Assembly (NCBI GenBank): GCA_018402565.1
Contig: JAGYIQ010000007.1
Location: forward strand, 124,001-188,000
Direction of reading: 5' to 3'
Source of the DNA: Pirellulaceae bacterium
GTDB taxonomy: Bacteria; Planctomycetota; Planctomycetia; Pirellulales; Pirellulaceae
Length of the DNA: 64,000 nt
The position numbers and the translations under genes were made by a program. The notes beneath the pieces were generated by a model. The model ran no database searches. It saw nothing but the letters and a program-made list of their open reading frames with translations, and was not told the DNA's origin. Positions 40,765 through 49,887 of this stretch are shown piece after piece (position 1 is the stretch's first letter; every line of letters begins with the position of its first letter).

Positions 40765-43053
40765 TTAGTCGGCCGCGTCGCTCCGCCTCGTGGAACGCCA
40801 GTTCCAGACGGCGACACCGCCCAACAGTAGGCCGCCAATCACATCGAATAACTGGAGTTGCGGTCCAAAGATACCGAACCGGTCCGGAAACAAGGCACAA
40901 GAGGCAGCCAGGAACAATAGCACGCGGGGCACCAGGGTCAAGTAAGAAAACAGGAACCCCGCCATCGCAGCCGACAAGGCCGTCACACCCATCACTGCCG
41001 CTACAACCGCCACCACAACATCGCTCCACACCGGCGGCCCGCCGCCATCGCCCATCAAGCAGAGCGCCGGACGATAGACGAACATGAATGGCAAGGTGAA
41101 ACCCACCAGCGAATAGCGAAACGCGGCGACACCGGACCAAAACACGCTGGCTTTGGCGATCGAGGCCGTCGCGTAAGCGGCCAAAGCCACTGGCGGTGTG
41201 ACCATCGCCATCATGCCAAAATAGAAAATGAACAAGTGAGCCGCCAAAATCGGCACGCCCAACTGCGGATCGGCAAACACCGGACCGATGATGGTCGCCA
41301 AGAGCAAGTAAGACACTGCCGAGGGCAAGCCCATGCCCAGCACCAAGGAGCACACCATGATGGCCGTTAGGCCGAGGAACAAATTGCCCGCCGCCAAGGG
41401 AATAATGGCCTGAGGGACCGCAGTGCCAATACCCGTCCGTGACACCAAGCCGACAATCACCCCCACCGAGGCAGCCGCCACAATCAACGGCAGCCCCCCT
41501 TCCGCGGTACCGCGATACAGCGACAACAGCAAGGGTCGCCAGGCGTCCGATAGCAGCCCCACCACCAACAAGGCGGCGATGCTCAGGATCAACGCATCGG
41601 CCGGCGACGCAACCAAGTTGGCCGGCGCCAACAAAAGCGACGCCCCCCAGAGGGCTGCCCAAGCAATCATAGCACCCAATCGCGCTGACCAGGCCAAGCC
41701 CAACTGCGGATTGAACAAGCCAATGAACATGACAATCGCAGTGGCATAAGTCACTGCCCGGAATGGCGAAAAGCCAGCGAGCAAGAAGCCCATCAAGCCC
41801 AACAAGGAACCGAAGAACGCCACACCGGCCCACGAGAAAATCGGTGTCGGCGACTGGGAGGCAAATGGCTCAGACGCGGGCGACGATTCGCCGGAAGTCG
41901 ACTCGCCAGCTACCGCGACCGGAACACGAGTCCCCGCGGCAGGAGAACCCCAGTCGGCCGGTTCCTCCGAGCGGCGGGCATCGATTCGCTTGGCTGAAAA
42001 ATGCACCAATAAAAAAATCGACAGGTAGTAGAGGATGGCAGGGATCAGCGCCGCTTGCATGATCTCCAAATAGGTAACGGCTGGTTCGCGACTGATGATC
42101 TCCATCATCATGTAAGCCCCCGCGCCCATCACTGGTGGCACCAGTGCCCCACCCGAGGACGCCGCCGCCTCCACGCCTGCCGCTTCGTGCGGCTTGAAGC
42201 CAATGCTCTTCATCAGGGGGATTGTAAAGGCCCCGGTTGTGGCCGCATTGGCCACCGCGCTGCCCGACAAGGAGCCCATCAAGCCGCTGGACAACACCGC
42301 CACTTTTGCCGGGCCACCAGCTCGGTTGCCGAACAATCGCACGGCCAAACCGATCACATAGCCCGTCGCGCCGCTGGCCTGCAACAGAGACCCAAATACA
42401 ACAAACAAAAAGACATAACGGAACATCACATTGGCGGCCGTGCCGAACACCCCCTCGGTCCGCAAGTACGTCTGGCCGATGATCGACCCCCAATCCTGTC
42501 CGCGATGCGGGAACAGGAAGTCGGGCAACCCCCGCGCGATGCCTTCGTACGAGTACACCATAAACAAGAGGGCCAAAATCGGCAGGGACCAACCCACGGT
42601 CCGCCGAGCCGCCTCCAGGATCAATCCTAACCCCACGGCTCCGACCACCTGGTCCGTCGTTGTATACAGGGCTGCCCGCTGCCCCAACTCGCTGCCCACT
42701 TGCAGCAAGTAGCCACAACAGGCCAACGACAGCACCGCCAGCCCGTAGTCGACCACTCGCAACCAGGCAACCTGCCGCCAACGCGGATGCAGAGGCACTT
42801 GCAAGAAGCACAGCACCAGCCCCGCCGTGACAAACAGCGACATCTGTTTCAGCTGCGGCAACTGCGAGAAATTCGCCTCTAGCAAGACAAAGACCGTCAA
42901 CGCCACGGCCACACACAGGCTGCCGTAGTGGCTCAACCAATAATCCCAGGTGCAGCAGTGCAGCGCCGCGTTCCCCGTCACTGCCTTCCCTGCTACAGCG
43001 GTCGCAGGGGACACAGGAGCGACGGGCCTATCTTCAGCAGACGGTGAGTTCAC
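40765..43053 (-). CDS. TRAP transporter fused permease subunit (TAXI system)
   Basis: A polytopic protein of about 762 residues with some 18 hydrophobic segments. It joins the small (DctQ-like) and large (DctM-like) TRAP membrane subunits, as usual in TAXI systems. DctM-like motifs include GSLSGSAVANAATTGAFTIP, PPVMGAGAYMMMEI and LGMGLPSAVSYLLLATI. It works with the solute-binding protein encoded just upstream (gap about 40 bases) to import organic anions using a sodium or proton gradient. The last about 150 residues add extra helices. The start is uncertain: GTG at 43053 is listed, and a TTG lies two codons before. Confidence 0.92.
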   Translation of the reverse strand: MNSPSAEDRPVAPVSPATAVAGKAVTGNAALHCCTWDYWLSHYGSLCVAVALTVFVLLEANFSQLPQLKQMSLFVTAGLVLCFLQVPLHPRWRQVAWLRVVDYGLAVLSLACCGYLLQVGSELGQRAALYTTTDQVVGAVGLGLILEAARRTVGWSLPILALLFMVYSYEGIARGLPDFLFPHRGQDWGSIIGQTYLRTEGVFGTAANVMFRYVFLFVVFGSLLQASGATGYVIGLAVRLFGNRAGGPAKVAVLSSGLMGSLSGSAVANAATTGAFTIPLMKSIGFKPHEAAGVEAAASSGGALVPPVMGAGAYMMMEIISREPAVTYLEIMQAALIPAILYYLSIFLLVHFSAKRIDARRSEEPADWGSPAAGTRVPVAVAGESTSGESSPASEPFASQSPTPIFSWAGVAFFGSLLGLMGFLLAGFSPFRAVTYATAIVMFIGLFNPQLGLAWSARLGAMIAWAALWGASLLLAPANLVASPADALILSIAALLVVGLLSDAWRPLLLSLYRGTAEGGLPLIVAAASVGVIVGLVSRTGIGTAVPQAIIPLAAGNLFLGLTAIMVCSLVLGMGLPSAVSYLLLATIIGPVFADPQLGVPILAAHLFIFYFGMMAMVTPPVALAAYATASIAKASVFWSGVAAFRYSLVGFTLPFMFVYRPALCLMGDGGGPPVWSDVVVAVVAAVMGVTALSAAMAGFLFSYLTLVPRVLLFLAASCALFPDRFGIFGPQLQLFDVIGGLLLGGVAVWNWRSTRRSDAAD

Positions 43054-43094
43054 GACCAAGTTATCCAGAGGGAAGGAGCAAAGGCCACGCGAAA

Positions 43095-44192
43095 CTACGG
43101 AGTCTCATCGGCAGCGGCGTTCGGCCAAATGCCAATCTCGCGGTAGTACTTCTCAGCACCCGGGTGAAAGTCCGTGCCGTTGCCCACCGCTGCGGTCGCT
43201 GGCTTGATGTTCGACGCAGCACGATGTCGCTCCGCAATCTTCTCGCGATTCTCCCAAACCAACTTGGTGAATTGGTAGACCGTCTCGTCATCGACAGAGG
43301 CATGCGTGATCAGATGGGCAGAACCAACGTTCAACCCTTCGAACGGTTCGTCCACGCCGCTGTACGTGCCCGCTGGGATCGTCGCCGCTTCAAAAAAGGA
43401 GTAATCTTGAATCAACTTCGCCTTGGCCGCTTCGTCGAACGGCACGAAGCGAATTGGGTTCGCCTGGGCCATCTGCGAGATCGATGGGTTGGGAGTCCCT
43501 CCGCCGACCATGGCCGCTGCCACGGCGCCATCCCCCAACATCTCCACCGCGTTCTGCTGGCTGCCATACCGCACGTCCAGATCGCTCAGAGTCAACCCAT
43601 GGGCCGCCAAAATCGGGTTGATGAAGTACTCAAACCCAGCACCCTCCGGACCGATGTAGACTCGCTTGCCCTTCAAATCGGCAATGGACTTGATGTCCGA
43701 GTTCGCCAAGGTGACGAACATGGCGATGTTGGGAAACAACGTCATGACCGCGCGCGTCTCGTGAGCCTGCTCCCAACCCTCTGTACCGCGGACCGCAAAG
43801 TAAGTGATCGAAGAATTGGACATGGCAAACTGCAACTTGCCCTGCGTCAACAGGCGGATGTTCTCCATCGAACCGCCCGTCGCCTCGGCATTGATCTGCC
43901 AGTTCAAGTCGCCACTGTTCTCTTTGATCACTTCGCAGACCGCACTGCCAACCGTATAAAAGACCCCGCCCGCAGGCGCGGTTCCGACGCTAATAAACGA
44001 GCGCTGGTTGCCGTCGCCGCAACCGATAATCCATAACAGCGTCAGGGCCAGCCCAACCCACAGACTGCCATGCCCAACTGCCACACCCCACGACACGCCA
44101 CTCTCGCCCGTTTCGGCCTGCCGAGCCAGCATTGGTTTCCGTCCAGCCCCCACCTCAACCGCTACCAAACGACGACGACCTAATTCAAACAT
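43095..44192 (-). CDS. TAXI-family TRAP transporter solute-binding protein
   Basis: A 365-residue extracytoplasmic binding protein. The ATG at 44192 has AAGGA about 9 bases upstream; the open frame continues 72 codons further without coding signs. After a long basic N-region, a hydrophobic core ends in the lipobox-like IIGC, so it is probably a lipoprotein. Mature motifs match TAXI proteins: SVGTAPAGGVFYTVGSAVCE, then NSSITYFAVRGTEGW, LKGKRVYIGPEGAGFEYFI and ALGDGAVAAAMVGGG-like segments. The ligand is probably a dicarboxylate or amino acid such as glutamate, but cannot be told from sequence. Confidence 0.92.
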   Translation of the reverse strand: MFELGRRRLVAVEVGAGRKPMLARQAETGESGVSWGVAVGHGSLWVGLALTLLWIIGCGDGNQRSFISVGTAPAGGVFYTVGSAVCEVIKENSGDLNWQINAEATGGSMENIRLLTQGKLQFAMSNSSITYFAVRGTEGWEQAHETRAVMTLFPNIAMFVTLANSDIKSIADLKGKRVYIGPEGAGFEYFINPILAAHGLTLSDLDVRYGSQQNAVEMLGDGAVAAAMVGGGTPNPSISQMAQANPIRFVPFDEAAKAKLIQDYSFFEAATIPAGTYSGVDEPFEGLNVGSAHLITHASVDDETVYQFTKLVWENREKIAERHRAASNIKPATAAVGNGTDFHPGAEKYYREIGIWPNAAADETP

Positions 44193-44602
44193 GCGATTTT
44201 TTCCTTGGGTAGCACGGGACTTTGACCGGATGCACTTCATCGCCCCGTGGTCCGGCTTCACGAGGCCCATTCTATCACGTGCACCCCCGTCGTAAATGTA
44301 GGCGTAAAGTGTATAAACTTCGACATGTCGAGATACTTCGACAAATAGGCCGTCGAGACGGGCAAAATCCTGGAAAAAACGGGACGATTCTCTGGAATCT
44401 TGCAACATCTCGCCGTTATACTGAGTCTTAAATGCGATGAAAACACGTGAGGGACAGTGGAACAGGCGGAACTAACGTGGGCCGAAGCGACGGGGGCGGA
44501 ACTGACGTGGGCCGAAGCGACGGGGCCTGAATTGATGGGGGCCGAACGTCCGCCCCGCCACCGGGGTGCACGCAGGGCTCCAAACGAGACGGGAGTGGTC
44601 CG
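44193..44602. other. Divergent intergenic region with 15-bp repeat array
   Basis: 410 bases between the leftward TAXI gene and the rightward pentapeptide gene. No gene is supported. It contains the array at 44465-44543 and presumably both promoters. The bases just before 44603 (GACGGGAGTGG) hold the ribosome-binding site of the pentapeptide-repeat gene. Confidence 0.5.
44465..44543. repeat. 15-bp (30-bp higher-order) tandem repeat array
   Basis: Five consecutive 15-bp units: GGAACTAACGTGGGC, CGAAGCGACGGGGGC, GGAACTGACGTGGGC, CGAAGCGACGGGGCC and TGAATTGATGGGGGC. Two alternate types make a 30-bp period. The units share the GGGC spacing seen in the ilv-leader array at 35975. The array is noncoding and 60 bases before the pentapeptide-repeat gene. 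Confidence 0.8.
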
Positions 44603-45244
44603 ATGATTACGATCAAGCATAAAGAGACAGGGCAGGTTCTGTATCAAGATCCGGACGCCAACTTCCACCGTGATTTGATGCTGGACAATGTCAACCTGCA
44701 CGGAGCCGACCTGAGCGGTCTGGATTTCTCGGGCGTCAGCATGCAGAACTGCAACCTGTCGGCCGCCGACTGCCGCTTCAGCAGCTTCCGCGGAGCCAAC
44801 CTGAGCAGTGCCGCGATGCTGGGTACGGAATGCCAGGAGGCCGATTTCACCAAGGCGCAACTCAACGATTGCCACATGGAAAACGCCAACTTTACCGACG
44901 CCTGTCTCGAGGGCGCCGAACTGCGACACAGCAAGGCCAGAGGGGCCCAGTTCGAGCGTGCCAACCTCAGCTACACGGACTGTTCGATGGCGGAATTCAA
45001 CTGTGAAATGCGACACGCCAACTTCGTCCGGGCCAACCTGTTCAGCGTGAACTTTTCCAAAGCCGATCTCAGTTTCGCCGACATGCGATACTGCGACATG
45101 AACTCGGCCAACATCAATGGCACCTTGTTTCGACACACCAAACTGGAGGGTTCCACCACCGCCTCGGGCCGACTCTATCAAAAGAAGGTGTCCACCGCGG
45201 AACCCAAACGCAAGTGGTGGGAAGTCTGGAAACCGGTCGGCTAA
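44603..45244 (+). CDS. Pentapeptide-repeat protein
   Basis: A 213-residue protein in which residues about 30-180 are built of A(D/N)LXX pentapeptides (LHGADLSGLDFSG, FRGANLSSAAML, NANFTDACLEGAEL, RANLFSVNFSKADLSFAD). About 28 units would form a right-handed quadrilateral beta-helix of seven turns. The N-terminal 25 residues and a basic, Trp-rich tail (KRKWWEVWKP) flank the helix. No signal peptide is seen, so it is probably cytoplasmic. Pentapeptide proteins can mimic DNA to protect gyrase or act as scaffolds; nothing here decides between these. The long antisense frames over this gene are shadows of its periodic codons. Confidence 0.9.
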   Translation: MITIKHKETGQVLYQDPDANFHRDLMLDNVNLHGADLSGLDFSGVSMQNCNLSAADCRFSSFRGANLSSAAMLGTECQEADFTKAQLNDCHMENANFTDACLEGAELRHSKARGAQFERANLSYTDCSMAEFNCEMRHANFVRANLFSVNFSKADLSFADMRYCDMNSANINGTLFRHTKLEGSTTASGRLYQKKVSTAEPKRKWWEVWKPVG

Positions 45245-45408
45245 GCGGCCCCCGGCGAATCACCCAACACTCCCGCTTTACCCACCCTGCTTCCCGACCG
45301 GATCGCGACTGGACCTCGGCCTGCCCACCTGAGCCAGCCCGTCCTGGCACAGAGCCCGTCCTGGCACACAAAGGTGGGAAAGAACTCAATAGATCGGAAC
45401 CTGGCGAA

Positions 45409-46164
45409 GTGGCGGATTGGATCGTTAAAGTCGGCGGCAGCTTGCTCGAGTCGCCCGGATTGGCCAGCGGATTGGACGGATGGTGCCGCTGGCTTTTGCA
45501 GCGAGGCCAACCGCCGCACAGCCCCGAAGCCCGCCAGAGCCTCTACCAGAGCCTCTACCAGAGCCCCCAGGGTCCCCAGGGTTCGCAGGAACTCTGTCCG
45601 CCCCAATTGCCCCCGAGTATCGGCGTTTTGGTGGGGGGGGGCCGAGCGGCCGACGTGGTGCGGCAATGGGACGCCAGTCACCGTCTCCCCGCCCGGGCCA
45701 GCCATCGTTTGGCACTGGCGGCGATGAGCCAAACGGCCCGTTTGGTCGCCGAGCTGACCCAGTGGCCGCTCCATCACCTGCAATCGACGGGCCTGCCACC
45801 TCGCCACGGGGACAGGCCACCCCGCGACGGGGACAGGCCACCCCGCGACAGGCAACCGCGGGACAGGCAACCGTGGGTTATCGACCTGGCAGAAGCCGCC
45901 GGGCGGGATCCCAACCTGCCCGAATCGTGGGACCTGACCTCCGACAGTCTGGCCCTTTGGCTGGCGAACTGCGTTGGTGCCAGGCACCTACTGCTGCTCA
46001 AGGCCGTCGCCCCACTGGAGCCAAGCCTGAAAATCGCTAGAATCTGCGAACTTGGCTGGGTGGACGCGTATTTCTCAAGGATGTGGACCGCCGCCCCTGC
46101 GCTGTCGGTCGAAATCGCCCACTTTCACCAGTGGCCGCAAACCACCCAGGTGTCCCGCAGTTGA
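45409..46164 (+). CDS. Amino-acid kinase family protein, MfnE-like
   Basis: A 251-residue protein of the aspartate/glutamate/uridylate kinase fold. N-terminal WIVKVGGSLLES and IGVLVGGGRAADVVRQWDA are the phosphate-binding glycine loops, and WDLTSDSLALWLANCVGARHLLLLK is the C-terminal nucleotide site. The TSDSLA-W pattern resembles MfnE-type kinases of methanofuran/methanopterin-linked pathways and their planctomycete homologues. Two in-frame low-complexity insertions (SLYQ repeats about 45540-45590; DRPPRDG and DRQPR repeats about 45795-45870) are unusual inside a kinase. The GTG at 45409 is the likely start, since codons before it lack coding features and overlap the upstream gene's end. Confidence 0.75.
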   Translation: MADWIVKVGGSLLESPGLASGLDGWCRWLLQRGQPPHSPEARQSLYQSLYQSPQGPQGSQELCPPQLPPSIGVLVGGGRAADVVRQWDASHRLPARASHRLALAAMSQTARLVAELTQWPLHHLQSTGLPPRHGDRPPRDGDRPPRDRQPRDRQPWVIDLAEAAGRDPNLPESWDLTSDSLALWLANCVGARHLLLLKAVAPLEPSLKIARICELGWVDAYFSRMWTAAPALSVEIAHFHQWPQTTQVSRS

Positions 46165-46486
46165 CTGCTGAATGCCGGCTTGACCTGGACGGCTGCCAAT
46201 CGGGCTCGCTAAACACGCTAGCAACGCCAGTCTTGACACCCATCGCCGCCCACCCGCGTGACTATTTTGCCGGTTTTCCCAGATTTGCGGCTTGCGGTTG
46301 CGTTGGGGCTGGTTCCCGAGGTGGGTTTGTGACGATAAGTTCGGAAGCCAGGGCGGCGGTTGCGTGGGACCTTGGCGGCTTGGGCCGGGTGACAATAGTT
46401 GGGGGCTGGGGTTGGGGCCCTTGGGGTGCGGGTCCGACATGGGGGTGTCCGGCCACGAGGTGTGGCTCGAGAAAGGTAGAGAAAAA
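46165..46486. other. Gap upstream of the fused acyl-ligase gene
   Basis: 322 bases between the MfnE-like gene and the GTG at 46487. The next gene's frame is open across the last 195 bases, but the translation there (Gly/Trp-rich, e.g. LGLGPLGCGSDMG) does not look like a protein domain. AGAAAGGTAGAGAAAAA directly before 46487 supports the later start. No repeat or RNA is recognised. Confidence 0.45.
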
Positions 46487-49400
46487 GTGAATTTAGTCGA
46501 GTTGTTGCGACCCTTTTCGCCGCCAGAGACGAACTTCGTGGATCGCCTGCGGTACTGGAAAGACGCCAAGGCCAATGATTTGGCCGTCCGTTTTCTGCAG
46601 GACGGCGAGAGCAAAGAGTTCAACCTGACCTACTCGAAGTTGGACGAGCGGGCGCGGGCCATCGGCGCCAAGCTGACAGCCATGAACATGCGTGGCCAGC
46701 GGGCTCTGTTGTTGTACCAATCCGGCTTGGAGTTCATCGAGGCCTTTTTCGGGTGCCACTACGCGGGCGTGATTCCGGTTCCGGCCTTCCCGCCGCGCCG
46801 CAACCGCAACATGGGTCGAATCGACGCCATTTCACGCGATGCGCAGGCCGCCCTGGCCTTGACGTCCCAGGACGTGTTGGAGCGGATCGATCGCGCCACG
46901 CTGACGGACTCGCCCAGCCTGCAGCGGGCGACTTGGTTGGCCACCGATACGGTCTCCAGCGAACTGGCCGGCGATTGGGTCCATCCGCGATTGACGCCGC
47001 AAGACATTGCTCTGATTCAATACACTTCGGGTTCGACCGGCACCCCCAAGGGCGTCGTGCTGACGCAGTTCAATGTGATGGCGAACTGCAAGATGATCAC
47101 CGAGGCCTTTCAGGTGTCGACCGACGCCAACGCCGTGAGCTGGTTGCCGCTCTACCATGATATGGGATTGATCGGTGGTATCATCAACCCGATGTTCTTG
47201 GGATGCTCCGTCACGCTGATGAGTCCCTTGGCGATGTTGACCAAGCCGATCCGCTGGCTGCGAGCGGTCTCGAATTACAAGGCCAGCGTCACGGGGGGGC
47301 CGAATTTCGCTTACTCGCTGTGCGTAGAACGTATCACCGAAGACATGTGCGAGGGTCTGGATCTGTCGTCATTAAACTTGACGTTCAATGGGGCCGAGCC
47401 CGTCCGTGCGGACGTGATGGAACGCTTCTCACGCAAGTTCGCTCCGTACGGTTTCCAGCACAAGGCGCATTATCCTTGTTATGGCATGGCCGAAACCACA
47501 CTGTTGGTCACGGGCGGCGATCCGCACAAGGAGCCCCTGATCATCGACTTTGTCGCGGCTGACTTGGAACAGTATCGGGTTCGCCAACCGGCTGCTGGCG
47601 AGTCGCTCCCGACGCGGCGTTTGGTCGGTTGTGGTCGAACGGTTAGCGACGAAGAGGTGATCATCGTCGACCACGAGACCTGCACACTGGCCAGTCCCGA
47701 CTCGATCGGCGAAATTTGGATCAGCAGCCCCAGCGTGGGGCAAGGCTATTGGAAGAAACCTCAGGAAACGGCCGAGGTTTTCCAGGCGACTTTGGTCGAC
47801 GATCCGAATCAGACCCCGTTCCTCCGCACGGGGGATTTGGGCTTCTTTTACCAGGGCGAGTTGTTCGTCAGCGGACGTCTCAAGGACATGATCATTGTCC
47901 ATGGCGTCAATCGCTACCCTCAAGACATCGAGGCCACGGTCGAGCAGTGCAGCGAACACCTGAAACCCGCTGGCGCCGCTGCCTTTGCCTTCGAACGCGA
48001 GGACAAGGAATTGTTGGCGGTTGTGTGTGAGGTCGAGCGGAAACACGACGTCGATTGGGATGCCGTGATCCAATCCGTTCGCTCGGCGGTCACCGCGGAA
48101 CATGAATTGCCGCCGGACGCCGTGATCTTGGTTCGCTCCAGTTCCATTCCCAAGACCTCCTCGGGCAAAATCCAGCGAGCGGCCTGCCGCAAGTACTTTG
48201 AAGATGGCAGCCTGTTGGTCGTCGCTCAGTGGTACGCCTGGCAGCCGAACGACACCTCCACTGCCACCGGTTCCGGGAGCCATTCGCAGATCAACGCGAC
48301 GGAGGCAGACGCCGATGTCGACCTCGACGTAGCGGAGATCGTCATGCAGACGGTCAAAGCGGTCGCCAAAGAGCGGGCCAAGGCCCTCCAACTCGACACC
48401 AACATCGTGGTCGATCTGGGACTCGATTCGCTGGAGCGGATGAGCATCGCCAGCCAGTTGGAGGAAATCTATGGTGGCAGTTTTCCCAACGAGATCTTGC
48501 AAGAGATCGAAACGATCCGCGAAATCTCGCTGGCCATCACCACCCACATTGGCAGCCAACCACTGGAGCAACCCGTCTCCACCACGGCGACTGTGGCCAA
48601 GCCGCGCCGCTTCAATTCTTCGGAAGAACTGCCCGCCTCTTTCTACAAGATCGAGGAAATGCCAGAATTCTTGCGATTTGAACGCACGCGTTCGCTCATG
48701 CTCTCGACCGGGGCCCGCAATCCGTTCTTCAGTGTCCATGACGGGGTGATCTCCGACACCACCAAGATCGACGATCGCGAATTGATCAGCTTCGCCAGCT
48801 ACAATTACCTGGGCCTGTCCGGGCACCCCTCGGTCAGCAGCACGGCCAAGGGTGCGATCGACCGGTTCGGCACCAGCGTCTCGGCCAGTCGCTTGGTCAG
48901 TGGCGAGAAGACGATCCACAAGGAATTGGAAGCCGAAATCTGCGATTTTTTCGGTTTCGAAGATGTCATCACGTTCCCGGGCGGGCATGCCACCAATGAA
49001 ACGGTTCTGGGTCACCTGGTCTCGGCCGGCGACTTGGTGCTGCACGATTCACTGGCGCACAATAGCTTGATTCAAGGCGCCGAATTGTCTGGGGCGCGGC
49101 GCCGAGCGTTCGAACACAATCAGTGGCAACAATTGGACGAAATCCTCAGTGAGATTCGCACCGACTACCGCCGCGTGATCGTTGTGATCGAGGGTCTGTA
49201 CTCGATGGACGGAGACTATCCGAACCTGGCCAAATTCGTCGAGGTCAAGAATCGCCATCGCTGCTGGTTGTACGTCGACGAGGCCCACTCCTTCGGCACG
49301 TTGGGTAAGACCGGACGGGGCGTGGCCGAGTTGTACAACGTGCGTCGGGACGAGGTCGAATGCTGGATGGGCACCCTCAGCAAGTCGTTCGCCAGCTGCG

Positions 49401-49873
49401 GTGGATTTGTGGGAGCTTCGCGGGCCCTGGTCCAGTACTTGCGGTACACCACACCGGGCTACGTGTTCGCGGCGGGCATGCCTCCCGCCAACGCCGGAGC
49501 CGCTCTGGGGGCCCTGCGGCAATTGCAAGTCGAACCCCACCGCGTCCCCAAGCTGCTGGAGAACTCGCGTCTCTTCCTCCGCTTGGCCAAGGCTGCGGGG
49601 ATCGACACGGGCATGAGCCACGACTCGCCAATCATCCCGGTCATCGTGGGCGATTCGGTCAAGGCCCTGCGGATCTCCGAGTACCTGTTCCATGCCGGCA
49701 TCAACGCTCAACCAATCCTGTACCCCGCCGTCGAGGAGGCCCGCGCTCGCGTGCGGTTCTTCATCACGGCGGCCCACTCGGAAGAACAAATCCGCCAGAC
49801 GATCCGCGTGTTGATCGAAGCCCTGCAGTCCGTGGCTCCCGAGACGATCCGAGCCGTCGCCCACAGCGCGTGA
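46487..49873 (+). CDS. Fused fatty acyl-AMP ligase / acyl carrier / alpha-oxoamine synthase
   Basis: An 1128-residue three-part enzyme. The first about 570 residues are a fatty-acyl-AMP ligase (YTSGSTGTPKGVVLTQFNV, PLYHDMGLIGGI, GRLKDMIIVHGVNRYPQDIE, SSSIPKTSSGKIQRAACRKY). An acyl-carrier domain follows at about 620-690, with phosphopantetheine Ser648 in DLGLDSLERMS. The rest (about 735-1115) is a PLP-dependent alpha-oxoamine synthase like serine palmitoyltransferase or KAPA synthase: SYNYLGLSGHP, DEAHSFGTLGKTGRGV and the PLP Lys966 in GTLSKSFASCGG. The likely chemistry is to activate a fatty acid, load it on the carrier and condense it with an amino acid to a 3-keto aminolipid. The start at GTG 46487 has AAGG 10 bases upstream. 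Confidence 0.9.
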   Translation: MNLVELLRPFSPPETNFVDRLRYWKDAKANDLAVRFLQDGESKEFNLTYSKLDERARAIGAKLTAMNMRGQRALLLYQSGLEFIEAFFGCHYAGVIPVPAFPPRRNRNMGRIDAISRDAQAALALTSQDVLERIDRATLTDSPSLQRATWLATDTVSSELAGDWVHPRLTPQDIALIQYTSGSTGTPKGVVLTQFNVMANCKMITEAFQVSTDANAVSWLPLYHDMGLIGGIINPMFLGCSVTLMSPLAMLTKPIRWLRAVSNYKASVTGGPNFAYSLCVERITEDMCEGLDLSSLNLTFNGAEPVRADVMERFSRKFAPYGFQHKAHYPCYGMAETTLLVTGGDPHKEPLIIDFVAADLEQYRVRQPAAGESLPTRRLVGCGRTVSDEEVIIVDHETCTLASPDSIGEIWISSPSVGQGYWKKPQETAEVFQATLVDDPNQTPFLRTGDLGFFYQGELFVSGRLKDMIIVHGVNRYPQDIEATVEQCSEHLKPAGAAAFAFEREDKELLAVVCEVERKHDVDWDAVIQSVRSAVTAEHELPPDAVILVRSSSIPKTSSGKIQRAACRKYFEDGSLLVVAQWYAWQPNDTSTATGSGSHSQINATEADADVDLDVAEIVMQTVKAVAKERAKALQLDTNIVVDLGLDSLERMSIASQLEEIYGGSFPNEILQEIETIREISLAITTHIGSQPLEQPVSTTATVAKPRRFNSSEELPASFYKIEEMPEFLRFERTRSLMLSTGARNPFFSVHDGVISDTTKIDDRELISFASYNYLGLSGHPSVSSTAKGAIDRFGTSVSASRLVSGEKTIHKELEAEICDFFGFEDVITFPGGHATNETVLGHLVSAGDLVLHDSLAHNSLIQGAELSGARRRAFEHNQWQQLDEILSEIRTDYRRVIVVIEGLYSMDGDYPNLAKFVEVKNRHRCWLYVDEAHSFGTLGKTGRGVAELYNVRRDEVECWMGTLSKSFASCGGFVGASRALVQYLRYTTPGYVFAAGMPPANAGAALGALRQLQVEPHRVPKLLENSRLFLRLAKAAGIDTGMSHDSPIIPVIVGDSVKALRISEYLFHAGINAQPILYPAVEEARARVRFFITAAHSEEQIRQTIRVLIEALQSVAPETIRAVAHSA

Positions 49874-49887
49874 GTACTGCCACCGCT

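Noticed and set aside
44258..45181. A minus-strand frame with VG-rich repeats
   Set aside because: The repeat look comes from the periodic codons of the pentapeptide-repeat gene on the other strand.
47429..49045. A 538-codon minus-strand frame
   Set aside because: It is antisense to the catalytic domains of the fused acyl-ligase gene, whose motifs are unambiguous.
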